Shown here: positions 45,144 to 56,068 of the stretch, piece by piece
Layout of the letters: every line of letters starts with the position of its first letter
How positions within the stretch are numbered: position 1 is the stretch's first letter
NCBI GenBank assembly: GCA_963070105.1
Contig: OY718806.1
Location: forward strand, 4,299,865-4,363,864
From: Litomosoides sigmodontis
Taxonomy: Eukaryota; Nematoda; Chromadorea; Rhabditida; Onchocercidae
Reading direction: 5' to 3'
Length of the DNA stretch: 64,000 nucleotides
Notes under the pieces: generated by a model
The model's database searches: none
The model's input: the letters and a program-made list of their open reading frames with translations, nothing else
What the model was told of the DNA's origin: nothing
Translations under genes and position numbers: made by a program

Positions 45144-46860
45144 ATGGAAGAGACTATTTCTTATTCGTTTAGGAGAAGATCAGAAATAATGTCATCCACA
45201 TCAGCGTACAATCGAACGTCATCCTACAATCGGACATATGAAAAACGGATTATTGAACAAGGGCCAAAAATCACCAGTATGGGGTCACCTTTGCATGTGT
45301 CCAGTATGGGATCACCGCTTCACGTGTCCACCTCCAGCTATCAAGTGCTGCTTTTTTCTTATAGTTTATTGCCAAAATATTCAGTTTATACGTCACTGTT
45401 TTATAAAATTAACGGTTGCATTTGTCTAAATTTTAACTTCAACTTTTCGAAGAGTTCAACAAGATCAAACTCTTTTCACAGCGTAACTTTTTAATAAAAT
45501 AATTTATCAAAAAGTTTTAGCAATTGATAAAAAAATGAGCAAAATAAGTTTACAGTCACCATCCGTTACATTAACATCGATGAACACATCCGCTGCTGGA
45601 ACAGGTCTGATAACATCCCATCAGCAAAGTGAAGATTCGTTTTACGTTCAAATGGATTTATCACAATTCAGACCGGAAGATTTGAAAGTATGTAGCATTT
45701 TAGAAATGTTTTGAAATTTTTTTCAAAATTTTTACATTAAAATTTATCAACATTTAGCCTGTTGCTATTGACTATGAAATTTGTTGTAATCCTAAGCCTG
45801 ATCTCTTCATAGCCATAGTAATACAAAATGAATTTCCCTTTCTTCTTTTTCATTCTTTCAAAAGTGAATCTCCGCACGCTAAGATCAAAACGTATGCATT
45901 CGAACAATCTATAGTACAGTGAATTTGGATGGAGATAGCAATTCAACTTATCTAAATTAGGAATCAAAAAAAGCAGAATCAAAATTTTCGACCGATTTTG
46001 TCCATTGTGTTTCATTAATCACAACTGGCAAGCCGTTCGAAAGTGATAAAATTGAGACTAAAATTGTTTTACAATTGCAATTCGCCCATAAATTTTTAAT
46101 TTGCATTTATAAAACTAAAGTTATTTTACTGTTTAATTTTACTTGAAACGAAATACTTCATCTCCCTACTTTTTTTCTTTTCCTCTCCTGTATTGCCGGT
46201 CTTCCAGTTTTTGATAGTTGATGGATGTGAACTTCTTAGAGCAACATTAGTACTACTAGAATCTAACGGAAATTAATGGATTTTGAAATGAACCGGGATT
46301 TAAAAATTAAGTGTAACGCAATCCAATAGGTAATGAGGCTATTAGCTTAATTAAAAAAATTCAGGTATCAGTGGCAAATTCCCACATAATCGTCGAAGCA
46401 AGACATGGTGAACGTGAAGACGAATTTGGCCTTGTGGAAAGACTTCTAATTAGGTCCATTTTCTACTAAAATTATCTTTTTGAAAGCCAAAAAATAGGCA
46501 GTCCAACAGGTTTGACATTCTGCACGCATTCAGGAAGTTCCCACTGCCTTCGAACGTGCCAGCAGACGCAGTTACCAGCAACCTTACTGCAGACGGACAA
46601 CTTAGTGTTACTGCGACCGCTCCACGTCCAAAGGTTTGTTCTGTCATCGGAGCGGAATGAAATTAGAAAAAAGTCAGCTGTAATACATTTCGATCATATT
46701 CATTGCAATCCTTTCCACAACTTATGTGCGGCACCGTGTGATGCTTTAGGATGACGGCCTGGCAAGAACGATTCCAATCAAAATGGTGTCGGGCGTGATC
46801 AAACCGGAAGCCAAGACATCCAATTCAACAACGAATAAACAATTGCCGACTGAGGGATAG
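45144..46860 (+). CDS. hsp-25: Small heat shock protein, HSP-25-like (alpha-crystallin domain)
   Basis: ATP-independent chaperone. Exons: 45144-45344, 45556-45687, 46365-46453, 46534-46633, 46750-46860, joining in phase to 210 residues. The N-terminal region is Ser/Tyr/Arg-rich (SAYNRTSSYNRTYEKRIIEQ) and contains a perfect tandem copy of SMGSPLHVS. The alpha-crystallin domain covers about residues 93-172: SFYVQMDLSQFRPEDLK, the HIIVEARHGEREDEFG strand, RKFPLPSNVPADAVTSNLT, and DGQLSVTATAP, the usual last strand. The C-terminal tail contains a TIPIKM segment, an I-x-I-like motif typical of sHSP oligomer contacts. The C. elegans relative HSP-25 has a similar length and layout as I recall. The start Met at 45144 is the first in frame; another first exon may lie at 44794. 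Confidence 0.88.
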
Positions 46861-48816
46861 GCCTTTTTTGGTTTTGACAATACAATTATGTGCCTTCCTT
46901 CTTCCTTACTGCTTCTTCATATTTGTGAGAACAAAGCGGATTAGCGTTACCACAAATTTAATTGATATTAGGAGAAATTACGAGAGCTTCAGAAATGTCA
47001 ACTGCTAGGAGTAAAAATGATCAGTCATAACTTCCTACTGGTCTTAAAGCTATATAAGCTCGATACACCAATTAGAGCATTGTACGCTTAAATGTTAAAA
47101 TCAGTAACAAATTTTATTATTAATTGCTTCTCAACAACAACTCTTAATAATAGCTGTAATGTTGCGCTACTTCCGTGAAATATCACTAAACAAAAATTCC
47201 TATGTTTCAGTACCAATTTCTGCTATCTTTTTCAATTTTTCCTTGTCGAAAAAGTTCCTGCACCTTATGAGGATGGATGTTCACTTATAAATGCTCGAGA
47301 CTCTTTTCATTTTAGCTGAACTGAAGTGCTTCGGTAGGCACAGCGATCACTACGTTAATAAAGGCGTAATTATGCTTGTCGAATGTGTCAAAAATGAATT
47401 TTTTGGATCTTTCTAAGCTATAGAAAATTATTTTCGATAAATCTATTAAATATTACGTGTGTGTTATTGTATTTGGAATTCAATAAACTCCAAATAAGTT
47501 TTTTCGAGACAGAACAGTAATTCTTTGATGGCCTATCTTAACAATTCGATTTGTAAGAGGCGGGAAAAATACGAATGAGATTTATGCACATTCAAAGTGT
47601 ACACGAACGGATTGTTAGCCGAGATTGCTTCATTTGATGCACATGCTTTGATTTTTCAGAAGAAGCTTTCCACAAACATTTGAAAGAGTCTGTGCTTTCC
47701 ATTCATTTAGGGCTGTTGAAGATTGCGTGAAAATATGAGTATCCTCTTGGATACGGATAGCGAATGAAGAAGTTGAGGGATTAATTCCAAAACAAATGCA
47801 AAAATAAAATATGTTTAAAAATAGCCATGTCGAGTTATCCTAACCTTAATATAACTTTTCGATAGTAATTAATTAATATTGTGTTTTAACTTATCATCAA
47901 TTATCCTCCAGTAGTCGATATCTGAAAATACGACAATACAACAGTTATCACATCTAATGACTGTTATGCATTTTCAATTGTTCTTACTTGTGTGCTTGAA
48001 AAGAGGCCTTTGTCGAACGTTCAATTATTGCATTCTCCGCTCAATTTAAAACAACAATGATTTTTTCTAACCTCCTTGCTTGGTTAAATGGTGGAAAAGA
48101 AAAGAAGATGACTTCCATTTGTTCCTTGTTTTAATTTCTGTGAGAATTTAAATCTTAAACTAATGTTTGATATTGGTCACTGACTTCATTCAGTACAATT
48201 TGCGGCGGTAAATTAATCCGCCTTACGTCTAAATTGAGGTTAATGTAATGATGTGAAATTCATTGAGAGAATAAGTTAATGGTCACGAAGAAAAACTTAC
48301 AAACGGAGTAATTCTTCTGTACGATTTTTACCTCTGTTAGACAAGTAACTAATCCACCTCACAAAAATGTTAGAAGCGCGAATTGATTTCGTGATAAAAC
48401 TTTGTCGTCTAATATTTCTCTTGCGATAATCAGCAGTTTTTTGATAAATGGCGGATGTTTGAAATTAAAAATCAGACATTCCGCTGTAAGTGATCTTTTC
48501 AAGGGGAGATAAATGATCGCTTCATTTCCGATTCCCTAAGAAATGTTCTGATTGGAATTTTTTAGAGCTCGAAAAGATGTAGTAAGCAAAACATCAATGT
48601 TCCAAATTTAGGGCCATTTAAAAAAAAATGAAGTCATCACAATTCCAGATTTTTCTTTCAGTTCATATACTCTTCACTATCCTCTTTATAGGGATTTATT
48701 CCATTCCGAAATTTTGCTAATATTTATTAACTACTTTAAAAAATTTGAAAGAAATTTAACTAAGACTTTTCTAACTCAATGAAATAAAAAAGGGCTTCTA
48801 AAAGACGCTTGTGCAG
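46861..48816. other. Gene-free interval downstream of hsp-25
   Basis: AT-rich DNA that should contain the hsp-25 3' UTR. An AATAAA occurs near 47481. I see no supportable coding exon. Confidence 0.5.
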
Positions 48817-49255
48817 AAGTTCGGCGAAGTACTAATGCACGATTGTTATTACATCAGATCATTCGCTTGGGAACAGCATTCCAGAAGTATGAAGATCGTT
48901 GGATTGGACCTCTGCTAGTTTTGAATAGTTGGGAAAATTTCGTACAGTTTTGTCGATCAGTTGTTGAAAGCACTGCAAATTTTTGTCCTAATTTTATCAT
49001 TTTGCATTTCAGGACAGCATGGATACAGTAACACTAAACTTGAATTCATAGGATGGCAATGCTTCTCTGATTTCACCACACGAACATAATTTCAATGAAC
49101 AAAAATCAGTGAACAAGACGATTCATTTTTCTGAACTTCTACCCAGTAGAAGAGGTTATCTGCCGGAGGTTCAATGTACAAGTTATATGTACCCTTCAAC
49201 ATCAGCAAGTCGCACGAGGAAGAGAAACTTCAACGAACGTTGCAAGAGTTGCTAA
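48817..49255 (+). CDS. Unrecognised gene fragment: three phase-compatible exons
   Basis: Possible exons 48817-48941, 49013-49027 (a 15-base micro-exon) and 49052-49255 join in phase 0. Acceptors are GTGCAG, CATTTCAG and TTCATAG; donors are GTACAG and GTAACA. The last exon is open for 67 codons before TAA at 49253-49255. It contains NKTIHFSELLPSRRGYLP and a basic end (RTRKRNFNERCKSC). The first would need an upstream exon, since no start Met is in frame. I do not recognise the protein. It may be the 3' end of a nematode-specific gene or a coincidence. Confidence 0.3.
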
Positions 49256-49791
49256 ACATTACAGCTTCAATTCCTTTTCATTTTCAGTTCTTACGGCATC
49301 ATCTATAACCATGCATATTTCATCGGAGCAAGCAGTAGCGCTTGAAGATAAGTAAGGACCTTCGATGAATTGTGTTACAAAAATATACAGGCAAAAGCGG
49401 ATGTAGACAACAGTGGCAATTAGCAGTTTTGCGGTGATATCATCATTGATTGGAAAAGCAATTACAATCGAAATAATTGCTATTGAGCTTTCCTATCGCA
49501 AAATTTGCTGTGGAAGATGAACAGGTCCTTTGCTCACTTAACTAATTTAAGATTACGAAGAAATGAAGAATGCTTCTTTCTCCAATTTTCAAAGAGGAAA
49601 GAAGTCAATGTCACTTGAAATCTCTCAAAAGATGAAATTTCAATCTGAGCAAAACAAGCTATGTGTGAAGAAGTTCCTTTGAGGACATTGTTTTATGAAT
49701 TTTTCAACGATTAAGAAGCACTTTAGATAAGATTTGTACAAGTATGAGCTTAGTCCGAATTTCAGATACACTCACTCGAAATCACAAAGTT

Positions 49792-52700
49792 TCAGTGATT
49801 GTCTTCCGTTCGCGTTATCGGATCCGGCATGTCTATACGCTGATCAACTTCACCTCTGTTTCCTATCTTTTCACCACTGAAAAGCATATTAGATGGCGTT
49901 ACTGTTTGTCGAATTATTTGACCGAAGCTTCTTTGCCCATCCGCGGAGTGTAAACGCCTCAAACGCTGGTTCTTCTTTCGCATTACGGTATGAAATATTG
50001 GAATCTAAAAGCTTTCAATGAAAGCGTGAAAAGTGTAGTAAAGTTGCAACCAGAAATTTTTAATTAAAAATTAAATTAGTTGGAGTTCTTATGTTTCTCC
50101 TTTTTTGTTTTTCTAAGAAGTTTCAATGAACCTGATCACCATCACTATAATCAGCACTCATGAATGCTGGTGAATTTTTGCAGTTTACCACACCACAGAT
50201 TGAATGAGCATGACTCTTCCGCGATTCTAAACTATTCGACGGCGAGGATGTCCGCTCCCACCTCTCTTCTACAATTGTGCACTACTTAAAAATCTCAAAT
50301 TTCCAAATCCAAAAGATCACAGATCACACAGTAACTAATTGACTTATAACCCTAAATTTATTCATTTGATAGATTCACACAAGAATTTATGATTTAACCT
50401 TTGGTTTTAAAAATTTGCATAATATTTTATTTCACCTTTGCGGCACAACTTAACAACAACTTGGGTAATACTCCACCTTTGTCGAACAAATCGTTATTGC
50501 AGACAAAATCTTTTGTCACATTTTGAGGACGAAACTCGACGACTACTGGCTCATATGATAACATTATATAGATCTTTGGACCGAAAATAAATCCAAGCAA
50601 AACGGACGCGCATGAAAGTAGTTCAAGAACAACAACCGCATCCTGCATAATAATTTTTACTTCAGTTTTGAATTCCAAAATTTGTCCCTAATAAAAGCAG
50701 AAGTGATACTAAGTAAAATGAGGCGTGAAAGTCAGAAGGATAAACCTTATACGGCGGTGGAATCCAAATATAAACCACAATCCAAATAATCCACAAAACG
50801 GCGCAGCTCAAGGATGCTATAAAGAGCCATTTTGTTTCCTGCAAAATCCATGGAAAAAATTTAATACATTAGAGGAGGAAATTTCTCATTAATTGGCACT
50901 TGAAAATGATAACCCAAAATTTACTTTGTGATTGCGTTTGATGTTTTTGTTGGTGCTATTAAGACAAAGTGCCAAGAGCAGAAGTATAATAACATAGGTT
51001 TGTGATAACAAGAACTCGTCGCTACTGTATTTACAAACTAAATGTGGTTGACCATCATTTAGTACTACCACTGATGCGAATTCTTCTGTCAGCCACCTGG
51101 AAGGGGGAGTGTGAAATACGAAATATTTTTATAGTTCGATTTTACAACAAAATTTCATCGATAAAGCATTTCCAGCGATATTTGCAACTCAAAAATCAAC
51201 TCTTACTTTGACGAAAGAGCAATTTGGACGCCCATTATGAATAGCAATAGAAGCCAGTAGTTCCAATAGCTAATGTGAGAAGCATCAGAAAATCCTAATG
51301 ATTCAGCATTTTTTAATTGCGTTGCTTTAGCAATCATTATTCCGAAACAAAATGTATAACCCAACGGATGCAGCACAATTTGAAGTCGACAAACCTGAAT
51401 AATTCAAATTCAACTTTGGAATTATTGAGAAATGAGAGGAAGTAAACGACAAAACTAACGGTATCGGTTGATTCAAACACGAAAACATATCCAGTGATAT
51501 AAAGGATGATAACTCCCACGAGCAATGATAAGCCCAAAGACTGATTTCCCTTGATAACTCGAAAGTACAATTTGATTACTGCTAGGCATAGTACTCCCAC
51601 TGCTCCGGTCAACATTACAGTTATTACTGCCACTAGTGTATAATTCCATGTCTTCAAGTGCCACTCATCTGATGTCAATCGATACCAAATCTGGTTTATT
51701 GTAAATTTTACTAACATTAACTTTAGTTTAAACAATAGCAAAGAAAGTTGTCGTGTATCTTTTACATGCAAAAAGGGGAAGTTCAGAATGAAGCACTAAT
51801 TTCCTCCACTTTTTCCACAGTATTAGTTCAAAACGAGATTCTGAAGATAGTTATCAAAAAACTTTTTCACTTACCGATGGAAACTGAAGCTGTTGGAAGG
51901 CATCATTTTTGGGTACGCGGCGAATGTATGAACCGGCAAATGCAGCATACTCGTCAATCACTGAAGATGGCATTCTCATAGAATTCATATCCGGAAAACA
52001 TCTGCACAATGGTGAGCTGCATCGGGACACAATCCTGCACGCGTCACATTTTTACTGATGAACTTTAAAGGTCAATGGAAAGTTTAATTTGTTTATGAGT
52101 TAAGCAGCCGACTGGTTGCTAAGTTTTTGAGAGAACAATGACAAACTTTGCATGTGGCGTTCCATCCGATGCATGACCAAGAACGCTGAAGTATTTTTTA
52201 TGCTGCGCTGAAAATTTGAAGCCACTTTTGTCGGAGTAATTCCCGATGTTTTGATAAGCATATGAACCTGAAGGTTTAGAATTACTGTGATTGCGATGTG
52301 TTCTACGACATTGCAGTACTGGAAATGATTTCTGGATTTTCAGCACAAGAAGAAATAAAAATAGGGAAGTGGAACATGCAAAAATGGAAATTGTTAACTA
52401 TTTATCCTACCTTGTCTACCTGGTACAAACTCATAGATCACAAAATCATGCTCAATCTGAGCTTTTTTAAGCATTTTTGAAATTTGCTCGCGTCCGTTCA
52501 TGTAGAATTCGTCACAAACACTAACTTGTTCTGGGCACAGTCGATTATAGACAGTACCCAGCACGAACAATAAACGTTCCAGGCCACGTATAAAGTATCC
52601 GCTTTTCGTCATCCTTCCTAAAACATTGCTTTTCAAAAATTATAAATAAAAACAAGGAGACAGTTAGTAATGAATTTTTTCATCTAAAAACGAATATTTA

Positions 52701-55475
52701 TATTGTTGATGTGAGCTGAGAATTTTGGATCATTGCAACAAGATTCAGCGTTACGACATAAAAAGTGTTTCCACCAAAAAATATTTCAAAGTGCTATCGA
52801 TGAAATTATGCTGTAGAATACAAATACTGATTTATAAAATGACAATTTCACATACCTAGACTTGGTAGGTCTAGTAACTCATCACCAGTACACATTTTGC
52901 CTTCATAAATGTTTCGATTTGTTTCGGATAAAGCGCATTGCCATCGATTTTCAACGTATTCCCAGTACCATTTTTCCGGTAGGCTAAGTGGTGTAACATT
53001 TTCTAGCCAAGTACGGAATTCGTCGTATATCACATCCTGAAATCAGGATGTGTAACTGAACCAAAGAAAACAGTATGTGTGGACACGATGACAGTATTTA
53101 GCATAAAGTAGTAATGATTAGTTAGATTGCTCAGGTGCCTCACCTTAGGTTGCAAGGATAAGGTGCCTACAAATCTGGCAACATTGGATGGATCATGAAG
53201 ATAGAAGTCATGAGCATCGCCGCTGACAATATGAACGTGCGGATAAAATGATTCTGAAATAATCTCCAATTTTTTGCTTCATTAGTCGAAATTTTTTTCA
53301 AAATTAAATGAAATGCTGTTGAAAAGGCGAATGAATGTTTCTCCCCTCCAACTCATTTCTGCGATTAATTTTATCGACAGGTGTAATTTTCTGCTAATTT
53401 GAAATTTACCTTTTAATCTTAAAAAATGTCGCTATCATTTATCAAATTACCTATAAGCATATCATGTCACTTCGATTTTTTATTAAAAATTAATTAATTG
53501 AAAAGTAGCTACTAGGCATAATAAGGAAGAAATTATTTTTCTTGGACATTACTGTTGCTCCTCTTCTAAATTGCAGACACGGTGAGTTTTACGCAAAAAT
53601 ATCAGATAAGGAACGGATTAATTTAGTACGAGCGCACTTGTTCCAATTTCACATCTGTCAAAACATCAGAAATTTTAAACTTAGCCGATTGTCTCAATCG
53701 TAAAAGTTGGAAATGGTGTTAAATTTGGAAAAGGAAACACCTCTACGGAGTTTAGCGGTAAAATATGTAGCCGCATCGGAAGCACTCGTGAAAAGTACGG
53801 TAACATTAGCTGATGTTGTTGGATCCACTTCTTCCCCATCTACCGCTTTAACTTCAGCTATGCAAATGCCATTTTCTACAGCCAGTTTTTCAAACTGTTG
53901 ATAAGCGCTCAGCGATGAATCATCCTGAAATAATCGAAATTAAGCTTAATCCTTTCTCTTCATCTGTTCCGATAAAGAGCTCTTTGTGTTGCTTGAAATT
54001 AATTTTTTCTGCTTACTTTTGAACTGCTCTGAGGGAGTAGTTGGAGTGAGCATTTCCCCTGACTGTGTGAAGAGCAATCGTGAAAATTACTTTTGTTTAA
54101 GAAAAATAAAAATATATTAGCTAAAAATTTTAGACAATTTTTATTAATTGCAATCAGACATATGGTGGGTGTGTACTTTTCAAATGCTCGTCATTTTCTT
54201 ACAATGCAATTTTGAGGAGCATGGGATTGTTGTGGATTTTCATGCATTTGTCTATCATATCTCATAAGACATTTTTTGTGGTTCAGTGAAGAGTTGCAAA
54301 TGAGGAGGAAGTAAGGATGAAGCGGAAGAACCCAGGAAGTTGCTAGAGCTTGAAGCTTATTTTTGCACTTATCCTTTTTCCCATTTCGCTTGCTGAGAGT
54401 AAGCAAGCAGTGGTCGAGACTCACTTGATCAGAAACAACGATGGAGATGTACTGCCAAGAAAACGTCTTGAGCAGTTTCACGAGTGCCAAGACTTCTTTC
54501 TTTCTCGATGGGACAGCCGAAACTGTGTCAAACGCGGTGTCGTGGTCCGCATCTAGTGATACAAGCAAGCTATCGCCGGATACGAACAGTCCTTTCAGTA
54601 CTCGAGCGACGCGACCACTTAAAGCAGATGCATATCCTGAATTATTCCTTTTTCATCTAAGAAACTAGACTTTCAGAAATTAGAAAATATGATGGGAAAG
54701 AGTGTAGAGATCTAAGTTGCTAACGATTACTAAAATGATGGACGAGCAATAGCTTGAACAATTTTAACAAATTTTAGGAAAAATTATAAAACAAATTTGA
54801 TTCCATTCAAGGAGAATTTAACGTAACAACATTTCTGTCAGTTTGGTAGATTTGTGAATGAATTTCTTCTGCTACCTTCGCAGCACATCTGAGAGCGGCA
54901 GATTTAGGAGCAGCGATTAGAGGAAAAGTTAGAAGTGAGCAGTGTTTTGGGGTAATGAATTTCCATTTATTAGCTACCAGAACTTTGATGGAGTAAGAGA
55001 AAGTGATAAGTAAGTGCTTATGACTAATGTTGGTAAGAACAGACCAAAAACAGTTCCCGGAACTATCGTAACATTTTGGCCGCCTTGTTCGATGGTAAGG
55101 CAGTGATTTTCTGCAAGTATCACTGTTTCAACAGCTTTTCGTCCCGACGAACACGAATCGACCAGTACAGTGCCGATATCCAAGTTCCGAAGTGCGCTTA
55201 TTTGTGGATGGCGTTGAGAAAAAGTAGCCAACTAAAAAATTTTTAGATCGATCCTTGTTGAATATTAAACTTGATGTGCTACATTTTATCGGAGATTTCT
55301 TAATACAAAAATTTCACAGATTTACCAAAATGTTTCAATGAGTTACCGTGAATAAAAAGGCGAGTGGAAGTGATATATCTGAATTTCTGTAAGATTGACA
55401 AGTACGACCGCCGTGGAAATCAAATAAACCAATGATGTATAAATCATGTGGTTGAGGATTTGGTAAGTGAAACCT
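49792..55475 (-). CDS. Class C G protein-coupled receptor (mGluR-like), first exon unresolved
   Basis: Family 3 GPCR with a Venus-flytrap ectodomain and seven helices. Exons (high to low): 55475-55347, 55231-55045, 54636-54425, 53924-53741, 53253-53144, 53036-52856, 52617-52411, 52267-52147, 52034-51875, 51690-51460, 51394-51207, 51096-50925, 50838-50746, 50642-50477, 50268-50132, 50004-49792. All phases join, giving 896 residues without the start. Ligand domain: YIIGLFDFHGGRTC, IGTVLVDSCSSG, then LALVKLLKTFSWQYISIVVS, which matches the mGluR hinge segment, and RWQCAL...MCTGDE. Helices: TM1 NYTLVAVITVMLTGAVGVL, TM2, TM3 after VCRLQ (Cys paired with the ECL2 Cys in HLVCKY), TM4, TM5, TM6 LFIASLSCAVLWIIWIVVYI, TM7 ending FGPKIYIM, the class C signature. 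The linker before TM1 has few cysteines. The tail is basic (MRKKNQRLRRLHS). I cannot assign a C. elegans ortholog. It may be fused to the upstream domain at 56069-58908. Confidence 0.85.
50427..50476 (-). CDS. Alternative short C-terminus of the class C receptor
   Basis: If the GT donor at 50476 (AAAG|GTGGAG) is not used, the TM7 exon reads through to TAA at 50427-50429. This adds a 16-residue end (GGVLPKLLLSCAAKVK) and replaces the long basic tail encoded by 50268-50132 and 50004-49792. The splice-donor form fits the downstream exons in phase, so I prefer it as the main form. Confidence 0.35.
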
Positions 55476-55641
55476 CTGAAATCTTGTTGAAGTCGAAAAC
55501 GAGGAAAATAAGCAAGAATTTCCATATTGGCATTTTAAGCAATAAAATAATGCTCACTTCATTGTTATGCAAATTATGGTAATTTCAACATTTCTTATCA
55601 GTTCTGATAATGTAGCGACAAAATCAAACCCCCTGGTTCAC

Positions 55642-55761
55642 TTTCACTGTGTAAGCGCAATGACCGCAGTAGGGTCGATAGGGTGCGCATGAGGAATGAA
55701 CTTTCTTGCTTTCTCGTGTAGTCATAGCAAAGCGTGGCTCAATTCCGGTTTCATATTCCAT
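55642..55761 (-). CDS. Candidate first or linker exon of the class C receptor
   Basis: Between the two receptor domains lies a 40-codon frame that begins ATG GAA TAT and has clearly higher GC than its flanks. It ends at a GTGAAC donor in phase 0, which matches the acceptor TTTCAG at 55476. It contains a Cys-rich segment (SCAPYRPYCGHCAY). It could provide the start codon of the receptor gene, although it has no signal peptide, or be a linker exon if both domains are one protein (an ATTAG acceptor precedes it, also phase 0). Confidence 0.35.
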
Positions 55762-56068
55762 TATCTAATAAATTTTGCTTAATTTCAACTTTTTAAAATT
55801 CAGCAATTATTCATTTCAACACGATTACTAATAAAACGCGCAAGTGATCTCCCTATCATAATTTAGGAAGTTTTCGTATTTTTATTTATCAGGGAAACGA
55901 AGTCGTATAGGATTTCAAAAATCTAAGCCAATATAATTCACATAAATTCATGCTTAAGCATTAGTCTGATGTTTTGCTATGAGCATACTTCGGATGAAAA
56001 ATAATGCACGTAACACATGTGAGTAGCAAATTTTACTTTGATTTCAATTTTCCTTAAAATTAATTCAC

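Noticed and set aside
55343..55525. Minus-strand frame with a signal-peptide-like stretch (MIYTSLVYLISTAVVLVNL)
   Set aside because: The real receptor frame in this exon is the one reading YIIGLFDFHGGRTC, which joins the next exon in phase. The hydrophobic frame does not.
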